A stretch of 52,114 nucleotides of DNA, taken from Amycolatopsis keratiniphila subsp. keratiniphila (GTDB lineage: Bacteria > Actinomycetota > Actinomycetes > Mycobacteriales > Pseudonocardiaceae). Positions 25,653 through 33,076 of this stretch are shown piece after piece. The stretch lies in the NCBI RefSeq assembly GCF_001620365.2, contig NZ_LQMT02000003.1, positions 61,340 through 113,453 on the forward strand, given 5' to 3'. The stretch's first letter is position 1. The number at the start of each line of letters is the position of its first letter. Made by a program: the position numbers and the translations under genes. A model generated the notes under the pieces. The model saw nothing but the letters and a program-made list of their open reading frames with translations, had not been told where the DNA came from and did not search any database.

Positions 25653-26389
25653 CCGCCGCCGTACGCTCATCGAGCGTCGAACTCCGCGACATCCACGTCT
25701 CCTTCGGCACCCTCGAAGTGCTGAAGGGCGTGAACCTCAAGGTCGAGAAAGGCCGCACGACCTGCATCATCGGGCCGTCGGGCTCCGGCAAGTCAACGCT
25801 GCTGCGCTGCGTGAACCGCCTCCAGGAGCCCGACTCGGGCGACCTGCTGCTGGGCGGCGAGAGCGTCATCTCGTCGGATCCGGACGCGCTGCGGCAGCGC
25901 GTCGGGATGGTGTTCCAGCACTTCAACCTGTTCGGGCACCGCAGCGTGCTGGACAACATCACCCTGCCGCTGCGCAGTGTGCGCAAACTCGGCAAGGAGG
26001 AGGCGGCGGAGATCGCGCACGCCCGCCTCGCCGAGGTCGGCCTCGCCGACAAGGCGCCCTACCGGCCGAGCGCGCTCTCGGGCGGGCAGCAGCAGCGGGT
26101 CGCGATCGCGCGGGCGCTCGCCATGGAGCCCGAGGTCATGCTGTTCGACGAGGCGACCAGCGCGCTGGACCCGGAGCTGGTCAAGGGCGTCCTCACCCTG
26201 ATGGCGGGGCTGGCCGAACGCGGGCTGACGCTGCTCGTGGTCACCCACGAGATGGGTTTCGCGCGCAGCGTCGCCGACGAGGTCGCGTTCATGGACGCCG
26301 GGAAGATCGTCGAACAGGGCGCTCCGGAGGCGATCTTCGACGCTCCGCGGAGCGAGCGGCTGCAGCGGTTCCTTTCGCAAGTGCTGTAG
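25649..26389 (+). CDS. ABC transporter ATP-binding protein, amino acid type
   Basis: The 246-residue ATPase has a complete set of motifs: Walker [11 protein letters not shown]-loop [10 protein letters not shown], signature LSGGQQQR, Walker [15 protein letters not shown] and the H-loop THEMGFAR. The length and the late [11 protein letters not shown] are typical of GlnQ/HisP-type enzymes. The ATG overlaps the permease stop (ATGA), so it is translationally coupled. It completes the importer operon of five genes. Confidence 0.95.
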   Translation: MTAAVRSSSVELRDIHVSFGTLEVLKGVNLKVEKGRTTCIIGPSGSGKSTLLRCVNRLQEPDSGDLLLGGESVISSDPDALRQRVGMVFQHFNLFGHRSVLDNITLPLRSVRKLGKEEAAEIAHARLAEVGLADKAPYRPSALSGGQQQRVAIARALAMEPEVMLFDEATSALDPELVKGVLTLMAGLAERGLTLLVVTHEMGFARSVADEVAFMDAGKIVEQGAPEAIFDAPRSERLQRFLSQVL

Positions 26390-26418
26390 GGAGCCGGCGG
26401 TGAGGCGTGGGTCCGGTT

Positions 26419-26466
26419 GGTCGTGAGTGGCGATTCGGGTTCTAACCCGAATCGCCACTCACGACC
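26419..26466. repeat. GTCGTGAGTGG-type hairpin (copy D1)
   Basis: Arms 26419-26441 and 26444-26466 are perfectly complementary over 23 bases with only CT between. The arm sequence matches the outer arms of the 380-base element at 31882. It lies 29 bases after the ATPase stop, so it may be the operon's terminator. Confidence 0.92.
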
Positions 26467-26580
26467 CACGCGAGACCGCACTCACGTGATCCAAGCCGTA
26501 ACACGCGTGATCAGCGGCGGAACACGCGAGTGCGGCCTTCAATCACGCGAGTTACGTGCCTGATCACGTGAGTCACGCCT
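26467..26580. repeat. CACGCGTGAT-type repeat tract (copy E2)
   Basis: At least five variants of CACGCGTGAT, CACGTGAT or CACGCGAGT are joined by short spacers such as CCAAGCCGTAA and CAGCGGCGGAA. It is the same kind as the tract at 12470. It lies between two perfect hairpins and shows no coding sense. Confidence 0.65.
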
Positions 26581-26606
26581 TCGCTCACGCCGCGCCTGTG
26601 TGCCCA

Positions 26607-26661
26607 GTCCGTGAAGGCCTCCTTGAGGGACCCAGAGTCCCTCAAGGAGGCCTTCACGGAC
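26607..26661. repeat. GTGAAGGCC-type hairpin (copy B2)
   Basis: Arms 26607-26631 and 26637-26661 pair perfectly over 25 bases with a 5-base loop. It ends 22 bases before the MOSC gene and 10 bases before that gene's -10-like TAACCT, so it stands between the operon and the next transcription unit. Confidence 0.92.
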
Positions 26662-26671
26662 TTGGGTTCGT

Positions 26672-26677
26672 TAACCT
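26672..26677 (+). promoter_or_regulatory. -10-like TAACCT before the MOSC gene
   Basis: TAACCT ends 6 bases before the ATG and there is no ribosome site. This is the same leaderless-like spacing as in several other genes here. Confidence 0.45.
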
Positions 26678-26683
26678 GCGGTC

Positions 26684-27571
26684 ATGGCGAGAGTGGCGAA
26701 GCTGGTCTATTACCCGGTCAAAGGCTGCGCGGGGACGTCGGTCGAAACGGCCGACGTCACCCCCGCGGGGCTGAGGTTCGACCGGGCCTGGATGGTCGTC
26801 TCCCCGGAGGGCGAGTTCCGCAGCCAGCGCAAGCATCCGGTGATGGCGTCCATCCGCGCAGAGGTGCTCGACGACGGCGCGCGCTTGCGGCTCGCCGCTC
26901 CCGGCGTCGAAGATCTGCTGGTCGAGACGGTCACGGACGGGCCGAGGCAGCCCGCCGCGACGTTCACCTGGCAGGGCAAGGGCGTCCACCAGGGCGACGA
27001 GGCCGCCGAGTGGTTCTCCGACGTCCTCGGCCTGCCGTCGGTGTTCGTCGGCCTCGCGCCGGAGCACGAACGCGTCACCAACGGCGAGATCCCCGGCACC
27101 GCGGCCTTCGCCGACGCGCACGCGATCCTGCTCACCTCCGAGTCCTCTTTGGACGGTTTGAACGAGCGCATCGCGTCGCGCGGCGCCGAAGCCGTGCCGA
27201 TGGACCGCTTCCGGCCCAACATCGTCGTCGCGGGCTGGCCGGAGCCGCATCGCGAGGACGACGTCCGCTCGCTCACCGCCGGTGGCCTCGAACTGGGCTA
27301 CGCCAAGGTCTGCATCCGCTGCACGGTGCCGATGGTCGACCAGGAGACCGGGAAGAAGGCCGGTCCCGAGCCGATCCGGTCGCTCGCCGACTACCGCCGC
27401 GAGCCCGAGGGCGGCGTCTCGTTCGGGATCAAGATGGCGGTGACCGGGCCGGGTCAGGTGTCCGTCGGCGACGAGGTGATCGTGCACTCCTGGGCCGGTC
27501 CCAGCCCGAGCACCGCCGACGCCGAGCCGCCGTTCACGGCGACCGCGAGCCGTCCCGCGGAATCGGTGTAG
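26684..27571 (+). CDS. MOSC domain protein
   Basis: The 295-residue protein has an N-terminal MOSC_N beta-barrel domain (VAKLVYYPVKGCAG, then GLRFDRAWMVV). The MOSC domain follows, with MDRFRPNIVVAG, KVCIRCTVPMVDQETG (the reactive cysteine region) and VGDEVIV. Relatives such as YcbX and mARC bind molybdenum cofactor and reduce N-hydroxylated compounds. There is no ferredoxin domain, so an outside electron donor is needed. The last 118 bases overlap the convergent adenosyltransferase gene. Confidence 0.9.
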   Translation: MARVAKLVYYPVKGCAGTSVETADVTPAGLRFDRAWMVVSPEGEFRSQRKHPVMASIRAEVLDDGARLRLAAPGVEDLLVETVTDGPRQPAATFTWQGKGVHQGDEAAEWFSDVLGLPSVFVGLAPEHERVTNGEIPGTAAFADAHAILLTSESSLDGLNERIASRGAEAVPMDRFRPNIVVAGWPEPHREDDVRSLTAGGLELGYAKVCIRCTVPMVDQETGKKAGPEPIRSLADYRREPEGGVSFGIKMAVTGPGQVSVGDEVIVHSWAGPSPSTADAEPPFTATASRPAESV

Positions 27572-28260
27572 AGCACGTTCCGGCCCGGCGGCACCGTGCC
27601 GAAGGTGTCGCCGACCAGCGCCTTCACCAGGACGTGTTCGCTGCTGACCGAGACCGTGCCCGCCAGCCCGGCCAGTTCGAGGTCGGCGGGGCTCGCGGCC
27701 AGCTGGACGTTGCCGAAGTGGTCGACCGTGAGCACTTCGGCCACCAGCTTGCCGGGGAACACCGCGACGAACGGGTCCGGCAGCCGCACGAGGTCGTCGA
27801 CGCGCGGCCCGAACTCCTCGGGTGCGACGCCGAGCGCGAGATGCGCCGCCGCGGGGGCGAAGACGTCACGCCCGTGGAACGTCGACGACGTCACCGGAAG
27901 GCGGTATTCCGGCGCCGCGAGTTCGTACGCGGCTATCACCCCGCTGAGTGTTTCGGCGGCGGGAATGAGGAGCCCGTTGTCCGGGCCGACGAGCATTCCG
28001 CGTTCGGTGACCACCACGACGCCGCGCCGCGCGGTGCCGACGCCGGGGTCCACGACGGCGAGATGGACGGACTCCGGCAGATACGGCGCGGTCTGGGCGA
28101 GCACCTCGGCGCCGGTCCTGACCTGCTGCGGAGGGATCTCGTGGCTCACGTCGATCACCCGTACGGACGGCGCGATCCGCGCGATCACGCCGTGGCACGC
28201 GGCCACGAAACCGTCGCTCAGCCCGTAGTCGGTCGTGAACGAAACGCAGTGGATCGGCAT
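27454..28260 (-). CDS. SAM hydroxide adenosyltransferase (DUF62 family)
   Basis: The 268-residue protein begins HCVSFTTDYGLSDGFVAACHG and has VDPGVGTARRG and VLTVDHFGNVQL. The C-terminal YTDSAGRLAVAVNGGSAS is also conserved. The DUF62 family uses S-adenosylmethionine and water to give adenosine and methionine; fluorinase and chlorinase are rarer relatives. The halide enzymes have extra loop features that are not evident here, so the hydroxide type is preferred. Its conserved C terminus is encoded antisense to the MOSC tail. Confidence 0.9.
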   Translation of the reverse strand: MPIHCVSFTTDYGLSDGFVAACHGVIARIAPSVRVIDVSHEIPPQQVRTGAEVLAQTAPYLPESVHLAVVDPGVGTARRGVVVVTERGMLVGPDNGLLIPAAETLSGVIAAYELAAPEYRLPVTSSTFHGRDVFAPAAAHLALGVAPEEFGPRVDDLVRLPDPFVAVFPGKLVAEVLTVDHFGNVQLAASPADLELAGLAGTVSVSSEHVLVKALVGDTFGTVPPGRNVLYTDSAGRLAVAVNGGSASAVLGLGPAQECTITSSPTDT

Positions 28261-28283
28261 GATCAGCCATCATCCTTGATCGC

Positions 28284-28289
28284 TAGGGT
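28284..28289 (+). promoter_or_regulatory. -10-like TAGGGT just upstream of purC
   Basis: TAGGGT ends 6 bases before the purC GTG with no ribosome site. It lies in the 35-base gap to the divergent adenosyltransferase gene. Confidence 0.5.
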
Positions 28290-28295
28290 GCAGCC

Positions 28296-29177
28296 GTGAC
28301 GACGCTCGAATACCCGAAGATCGCCGCCGGCAAGGTCCGTGAGCTCTACGCCGTCGATGACGAGCATCTGCTGCTCGTCACGTCCGACCGGATCTCCGCC
28401 TACGACGTCGTCTTCGACACGCCCATCCCGGACAAGGGGCGGGTGCTCACCGCGATGAGCGTGTTCTGGTTCTCCCTGCTCTCCGATGTCCTCCCCAACC
28501 ACCTGGTCTCCTACGAAGACGAACGCATCCCCGCCGAGGTCCGCGGCCGTGCGCTGCTGGTGCGGCGGCTGGCGATGCTGCCGCTCGAAGCCGTCGCCCG
28601 CGGATATCTCACCGGTACCGGTCTCGCCGATTATCGCGCGCGCGGCACGGTTTGCGGTGTCGAACTTCCGCCCGGTCTGACCGAATCGTCCCGCCTTCCC
28701 GAGCCGATCTTCACGCCCGCGACCAAGGCCGACCGCGGCTCGCACGACGAGAACATCGCCTTCTCCGACGTCGTCGGGCAGCTCGGCCGCGAGCGGGCCG
28801 AGGAGGTCCGCGAGGCGACGCTGGCGGTGTACCGCCGCGGCGCGGAGTTCGCCGCCGAACGCGGCATCCTGCTCGCGGACACGAAGCTCGAATTCGGCAT
28901 CGACCGGGAGGGGAACCTCGTGCTCGCCGACGAGGTCCTGACCCCGGATTCGTCGCGCTACTGGCCCGCCGGTGGTTACGCGCCGGACAGCCCGCAGCCG
29001 TCGTTCGACAAGCAGCCCCTGCGGGACTGGCTCACCAGCCCCGCGTCCGGATGGCACCGCCGGGACAGACCGGGGTCACCACCCTTGCCGGAGGACATCG
29101 TCGCCGCCACACGGGCGAGGTACATCGAGTCGTACGAACGCATCACCGGCCGGTCGTTGCAGGATTGGCCCGCCTGA
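28296..29177 (+). CDS. purC: Phosphoribosylaminoimidazole-succinocarboxamide synthase
   Basis: The 293-residue SAICAR synthetase ligates aspartate to CAIR using ATP. It has the N-terminal [28 protein letters not shown] region, [15 protein letters not shown], and the signature [26 protein letters not shown] in the C-terminal half. The size is that of the larger actinobacterial form. A GTG start with no ribosome site suggests a leaderless message. Its product is the substrate of PurB upstream. Confidence 0.98.
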   Translation: MTTLEYPKIAAGKVRELYAVDDEHLLLVTSDRISAYDVVFDTPIPDKGRVLTAMSVFWFSLLSDVLPNHLVSYEDERIPAEVRGRALLVRRLAMLPLEAVARGYLTGTGLADYRARGTVCGVELPPGLTESSRLPEPIFTPATKADRGSHDENIAFSDVVGQLGRERAEEVREATLAVYRRGAEFAAERGILLADTKLEFGIDREGNLVLADEVLTPDSSRYWPAGGYAPDSPQPSFDKQPLRDWLTSPASGWHRRDRPGSPPLPEDIVAATRARYIESYERITGRSLQDWPA

Positions 29178-29235
29178 CCTGCGGCGTTCACTCCGTCGTC
29201 AGTCCGGCGCAAGGCGGCGCTGGCTCACTGGTGGG

Positions 29236-29943
29236 GTGGATGCACGTTTGCTGGTTTCCCTGTCCGGCGTGACCACCCGGACGTTGCACCGCTGTGCCGA
29301 TCTCGCGGCCGAACTCGACCGGCGCAGGGTCCCGTTGTCCGTGCTCTACGCCGCTCGCACCGGCGAGGGCCCCGTGACCGAGTGGGTCCGGACGCGCCGC
29401 ACCAGCGGTGACTCCGTCCTCCTGCACGGGTACGACCACCAGATCCCGCCGACGCACCGCGCCGTCTACCTGGGCAAACGTGCCGAATTCGCGGCGCTGC
29501 CCGCACACGAGGCGCGGCTGCGCCTGATCGCGGCGAAGGCGGCGCTCGACGCCAACGGCATGGCCGTCGACGGTTTCGCGCCGCCGCGCTGGGTCGCGTC
29601 GGAGGGCACCTTGCAGGCCTTGCGCGAACACGGGTTCACGCTGTGCGCGGACCTGGTCTCGGTGCGGGACCTGGTGACCGGCGACGCCCAGCGCGCCAGG
29701 GTGCAGGAGTTCGGCGGGCCGTCGCACCGCACGGAGACCGTCCGGTGTTTCGCGCTGGTGCTGGCCGCCGCCAGGGCCGCGCGCCGCGGCGGGCTGGTGC
29801 GGCTCGGCATCGACGCCGCGGACCTCGCCCGGCCGGGACTGCGGCAGGCGTTCCTCGACGCCGTCGACGTCTCGCTGGAGAACCGCGCGTTCGGAACCAC
29901 GTACGGCTCGCTCTCGCGAACGCGGGTTAAATTGTCGGGATGA
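29236..29943 (+). CDS. DUF2334-type polysaccharide deacetylase family protein
   Basis: The 235-residue protein resembles the DUF2334 branch of the NodB deacetylase superfamily. It starts DARLLVSLSGVTTRTL and has SVLLHGYDHQ, where the HGYDH takes the place of the metal-binding histidines. DGFAPPRWVASEGTLQALREHG fits the middle strand. No signal peptide is seen, so it is probably cytoplasmic; the substrate is unknown. The GTG at 29236 was chosen because the longer frame is out of frame with purC and non-conserved. It overlaps the TetR gene by 4 bases. Confidence 0.8.
   Translation: MDARLLVSLSGVTTRTLHRCADLAAELDRRRVPLSVLYAARTGEGPVTEWVRTRRTSGDSVLLHGYDHQIPPTHRAVYLGKRAEFAALPAHEARLRLIAAKAALDANGMAVDGFAPPRWVASEGTLQALREHGFTLCADLVSVRDLVTGDAQRARVQEFGGPSHRTETVRCFALVLAAARAARRGGLVRLGIDAADLARPGLRQAFLDAVDVSLENRAFGTTYGSLSRTRVKLSG
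29928..29933 (+). promoter_or_regulatory. -10-like TAAATT inside the end of the deacetylase gene
   Basis: TAAATT ends 6 bases before the ATG of the TetR gene. An internal promoter making a leaderless regulator message is possible, besides read-through from the gene before. Confidence 0.35.
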
Positions 29944-30671
29944 CCGACGAGGCCGGCGCACCGGCGACGCTGATGCGGCTCTGGCGCCGGTCGGAGCGCC
30001 CCACCCGCGGCAGGCCGTCCGTGCTCGACATCGATGGCGTCGTGGCCGCCGCGGTGGACCTCTCCGATCGCGAAGGCGTCGCGAACGTGACGCTGGCGAA
30101 CGTGGCGAAAGAGCTGGGCGTCACGAAGATGTCGTTGTACCGCCACATCGGTTCGAAATCGGAGCTGCTGGAGCTGATGGCCGACGTCGCCGTCGGCGAT
30201 CCGCCGAGCCTGGAGCCCACCGGCGATTGGCGGGCCGAGCTCACCGCGTTGGCCGAGGCCAACCGTGATGTCCTGATGCGCCACCCATGGCTGGTCGAGC
30301 TGCCGCTTTCCGGCCCGCCCGCCGGACCGCACGCGGTCGCCTGGATGGACGCGTTCCTGCGGACGCTGCGCGACACCGGTCTCGACTGGGGGACCAAGGG
30401 TGGGATCCTGGTGCTGATCGGCGGCTATGTCCGCCTCGCGTGCGCGCAGGCCCTCCAGCTCGCCGAGGGCCGGAAGGACAGCGGGCTGAGCCAGGCGCAG
30501 GCGGAGCGGGCCTACGGCCAAGGCCTCGCCGAGCTGATCGACCCCGAACGCTTTCCCGACGCCGTGGGCTTCCTGACCTCGGGCCTCGGCGACTCCGGAC
30601 AGAACTCCGACTTCGACTTCGGTCTCGGCGTCGTCCTCGACGGCATCGCCGCTCTGATCGACGCCGGCTGA
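29940..30671 (+). CDS. TetR family regulator
   Basis: The 243-residue protein has a TetR helix-turn-helix at about residues 30-75 (VTLANVAKELGVTKMSLYRHIGSKSELLELM) and a TetR_C_1-type ligand domain starting near WRAELTALAEANRDVL. The ATG overlaps the previous stop (ATGA). Two adjoining 21-base dyads lie just downstream, before the DUF418 membrane protein gene, so that gene is the probable target. An efflux or drug-response role is a guess. Confidence 0.9.
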   Translation: MTDEAGAPATLMRLWRRSERPTRGRPSVLDIDGVVAAAVDLSDREGVANVTLANVAKELGVTKMSLYRHIGSKSELLELMADVAVGDPPSLEPTGDWRAELTALAEANRDVLMRHPWLVELPLSGPPAGPHAVAWMDAFLRTLRDTGLDWGTKGGILVLIGGYVRLACAQALQLAEGRKDSGLSQAQAERAYGQGLAELIDPERFPDAVGFLTSGLGDSGQNSDFDFGLGVVLDGIAALIDAG

Positions 30672-30690
30672 CAAACGCCTCCTCCTGCCA

Positions 30691-30732
30691 TTAGTATCCG
30701 CCGGACATTAATTAGTGTACGTTGGATACTAA
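30691..30732. promoter_or_regulatory. Two abutting 21-base dyad operators
   Basis: Dyad 1 spans 30691-30711 (TTAGTATCC, 3 bases, GGACATTAA) and dyad 2 spans 30712-30732 (TTAGTGTAC, 3 bases, GGATACTAA). Each is 9+3+9. The outermost half-sites, TTAGTATCC and GGATACTAA, are exact complements. The pair ends 10 bases before the DUF418 ATG and overlaps its ribosome site region, so binding of the neighbouring TetR protein would block expression. Confidence 0.75.
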
Positions 30733-30742
30733 AGGGGGAACC

Positions 30743-31900
30743 ATGACATCGACACCGATCGGCGAGCGCGTGCTCGCTCCGGATCTGGCCAGGGGTTTCG
30801 CGCTCCTGCTGGTCGCGCTGGCGCATACCGCGAGCATCTTCCTCGGCAACACACCCGGCGTCGATCAGACGCCGGAAGGCCCGGAGCGGCCGTACTTCGT
30901 GGTGCTGTTCGTGCTCGTCCACGCGTGCGCGCTGCCGCTGTTCGGCATGATGCTCGGCTACGGGATGGTGCAGTTCGCCGCTCGTCAGGAGGCGCTGGGG
31001 CAGCCGTGGCCGCGGACGCGCGGCATCTTGCTTCGCCGTCACGCGTGGCTGCTGGTCTTCGGCGCCGTCGACGGGGTGCTGTTCTTCTCCGGCGACGTGC
31101 TCGGCGCGTACGGCGTGATCGGCATGGTGTTCACCCTGCTGCTTTTGCGGCGCGGCAAGGGTTTCTACCGGATTCCGGTGCTGTACCTCGGTTTCGGCGT
31201 CTGCTATCTCGCCGTGCTGATGTACCTGGTGCTCACCGGGAACTCCGGGAGCGCGCCGGTTCCGTCCATCGAGGACGCGTCGTCACTGGCGCCGACGTAC
31301 GGCGACGCCGTGCGGGAACGGCTCTTCGAATGGCCCATGACCACCGCGGTCCTGCTGTCGTCGATCCTGTTCGTCTGGGTGGGCGCCTGGGCCGCGAAGA
31401 AGCGTGTGCTGGAGGAGCCGAATCGGAAACTGCTCCTTTTCGGTCTGTTCGGGGGTTTCGGGGTCGCGGTCGCGGGCGCGCTGCCGATGGGGCTCTTCGC
31501 CGGCGACTACATCGGCTTCGACGAGGAAACCGCTGGGCTCGTCAAGCTGATGTACGAGGGCGCGGGCCTGTTCGGCGCGATCGGCTACATCAGCTTGTTC
31601 GGGCTCATCGGCATGGCGGTCGGCGAGAAACGCCGAGGCGTCGTGGTCACCGCGATCTCGGCGCTCGGGCAACGCACGCTGAGCGCCTACCTGTTCCAGT
31701 CGGTGGCGTGGCTGGTCCTGGCGCCGCCGTTCATGCTGGGGCTGAGCGGCAGCACGTTCGTCGCGGCCGCGTGCGGGCTCGGCGTGTGGCTGCTGACGGT
31801 CGTCGTCGCGTACGTGATGCACCGCCGGGCGTATCGGGGACCGGCGGAGATCTTGGTGCGGAAACTCGCGTACCGGAGCGGGGGTCGTGAGTGGCAATGA
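30743..31900 (+). CDS. DUF418 family membrane protein
   Basis: The 385-residue protein has about 9-10 hydrophobic segments. It begins with APDLARGFALLLVALAH and contains the C-terminal DUF418 signature ALGQRTLSAYLFQS, the pattern of YeiB-like proteins of unknown function. The ATG at 30743 follows AAAGGGGGAA. The last codons (GGREWQ) and the stop lie inside the left arm of the long palindromic element, so the present C terminus comes from the repeat. It is probably controlled by the upstream TetR. Confidence 0.88.
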   Translation: MTSTPIGERVLAPDLARGFALLLVALAHTASIFLGNTPGVDQTPEGPERPYFVVLFVLVHACALPLFGMMLGYGMVQFAARQEALGQPWPRTRGILLRRHAWLLVFGAVDGVLFFSGDVLGAYGVIGMVFTLLLLRRGKGFYRIPVLYLGFGVCYLAVLMYLVLTGNSGSAPVPSIEDASSLAPTYGDAVRERLFEWPMTTAVLLSSILFVWVGAWAAKKRVLEEPNRKLLLFGLFGGFGVAVAGALPMGLFAGDYIGFDEETAGLVKLMYEGAGLFGAIGYISLFGLIGMAVGEKRRGVVVTAISALGQRTLSAYLFQSVAWLVLAPPFMLGLSGSTFVAAACGLGVWLLTVVVAYVMHRRAYRGPAEILVRKLAYRSGGREWQ

Positions 31901-32261
31901 TGGTTCTGGTGAACCTGTATTCGCTCACCACTCGGCGTGCCCCCGTCCTGCTGCCGCGGCGGAGCCGATATCGGCGAGTGGGGAGGATTGGGGACGTTCA
32001 GCGTCCGGAATCTTCCCCGCTCGGCATGACCTTGATCAACGGAGGATTCGGGACATTCAACGTCCCCGATCTTCCGTTGATCAGCCCCCGAGATCCGCAC
32101 GACCCTCGACGATGCAGGAATTAGGACACTCAACGTCCCGATTCCTACATCGTCGGCACTGGCACGCCGAGTTCCAGCGCCATCAACCCTCGACTTTCGC
32201 CCTGCTCAGGAGTGGTGAGCAAATACCGATTCGCTCTAACCGTCTTTGCCACTCACGACCC
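31882..32261. repeat. 380-base nested palindromic element
   Basis: Outer arms 31882-31933 and 32210-32261 are inverted copies, alike at about 43 of 52 positions, and both begin with GGGTCGTGAGTGGCAA. Three hairpins lie inside: 31975-32022, 32033-32083 and 32107-32155. Each is built around a core like GGAC-TTCA-CGTCC. CTCGGCGTGCC at 31931-31941 recurs inverted at 32160-32170. This element fills most of the 507-base gap after the DUF418 gene; no gene was found in it. Confidence 0.8.
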
Positions 32262-32326
32262 GGACGCGCTGGATCATCGCCAGTCCGATCACGCCACGTT
32301 TACCCTGCCTTCAAGGGAAGGCATGT

Positions 32327-32379
32327 GTTGCGAAAGCCACTTCCGCAACCTTCAACGTTGCGAAAGCCACTTTCGCAAC
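32327..32379. repeat. GTTGCGAAAG double hairpin (copy C2)
   Basis: Two hairpins, 32327-32349 and 32357-32379, have the same arms and CCA loops as copy C1 and a CTTCAAC spacer. The first has one mismatch (CTTCCGCAAC). It lies just before the stop of the metallo-hydrolase gene, which is on the minus strand. Confidence 0.9.
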
Positions 32380-32407
32380 GCCATCGCGACCACGCCGGCG
32401 ACCGGAG

Positions 32408-33043
32408 CTAGAGCTTCACCGGCTCCCCGACATCGAGCACCTTCACCTCGGTGCCTTCCGGCGCGAGATTCGCGAACAGGCCGTAGTGCATCTGCGGCCG
32501 CGCGAGGACGGCTTCGTGGATCGGGACGGCGAGGCGCGGCGACACCGCACGCAGGTAGTCGACCGCCTCGCCGGCCTTGAGCCACGGGGCGCCGGTGGGC
32601 AGGCCGAGGACGTCGATCTTCTGTTCCGGCACGAAGAACGAGTCGCCCGGGTGATAGAAGGCGCCGTGATCGACCACGTAGCCGACGTTCGGGATCACCG
32701 GGATCTCGTCGTGGATCACCGCGTGTTCGCCACCGACGACGCTGATGCCGCTGGAACCGATCTCGAAGGCATCGCCGGGGTTGGCGATCTGGAACTCGGT
32801 GCCGATCTTCCCCACCGCTTCGGCGGAACCCGGATCGACGATCAGCCGCACGCCGGGGTTCGCCTCAAGAAGCGCGGGCAGCCTGTCCATGTCGAGGTGG
32901 TCGAAGTGCTGGTGCGTGATCAGGATGGCGTCCAGCTCGCGCTCGCCCTCGAAGCCCGCCGAGAAGGTGCCGGGGTCGATCAGGATCCGCGCGCCCTCGG
33001 TCTCCAGAAGGGTGCAAGCGTGTCCAAAGTGGACAATACGCAT
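32408..33043 (-). CDS. MBL fold metallo-hydrolase
   Basis: The 211-residue protein has the metallo-beta-lactamase pattern: HACTLLE, the metal motif THQHFDHLD, GGEHAVIHDE and a late PIHEAVL. The size and GHA start resemble UlaG-like hydrolases. The substrate is unknown. It lies 33 bases downstream of the ArsR-type regulator gene on the same strand, so it may belong to that regulator's transcript. Confidence 0.88.
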   Translation of the reverse strand: MRIVHFGHACTLLETEGARILIDPGTFSAGFEGERELDAILITHQHFDHLDMDRLPALLEANPGVRLIVDPGSAEAVGKIGTEFQIANPGDAFEIGSSGISVVGGEHAVIHDEIPVIPNVGYVVDHGAFYHPGDSFFVPEQKIDVLGLPTGAPWLKAGEAVDYLRAVSPRLAVPIHEAVLARPQMHYGLFANLAPEGTEVKVLDVGEPVKL

Positions 33044-33076
33044 CGGTGTTCTCCTTCGCGGTAGGTCGATTCCAGC

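Noticed and set aside
24120..25670. A 516-codon open frame antisense to the binding protein and permease genes
   Set aside because: The translation is Arg/Gln/Asp-rich with no recognisable domain and lies opposite three well-supported genes.
27454..28260. Fluorinase or chlorinase identity for the DUF62 protein
   Set aside because: The general DUF62 motifs are present, but no fluorinase-type loop was recognised and no halometabolite genes are nearby.
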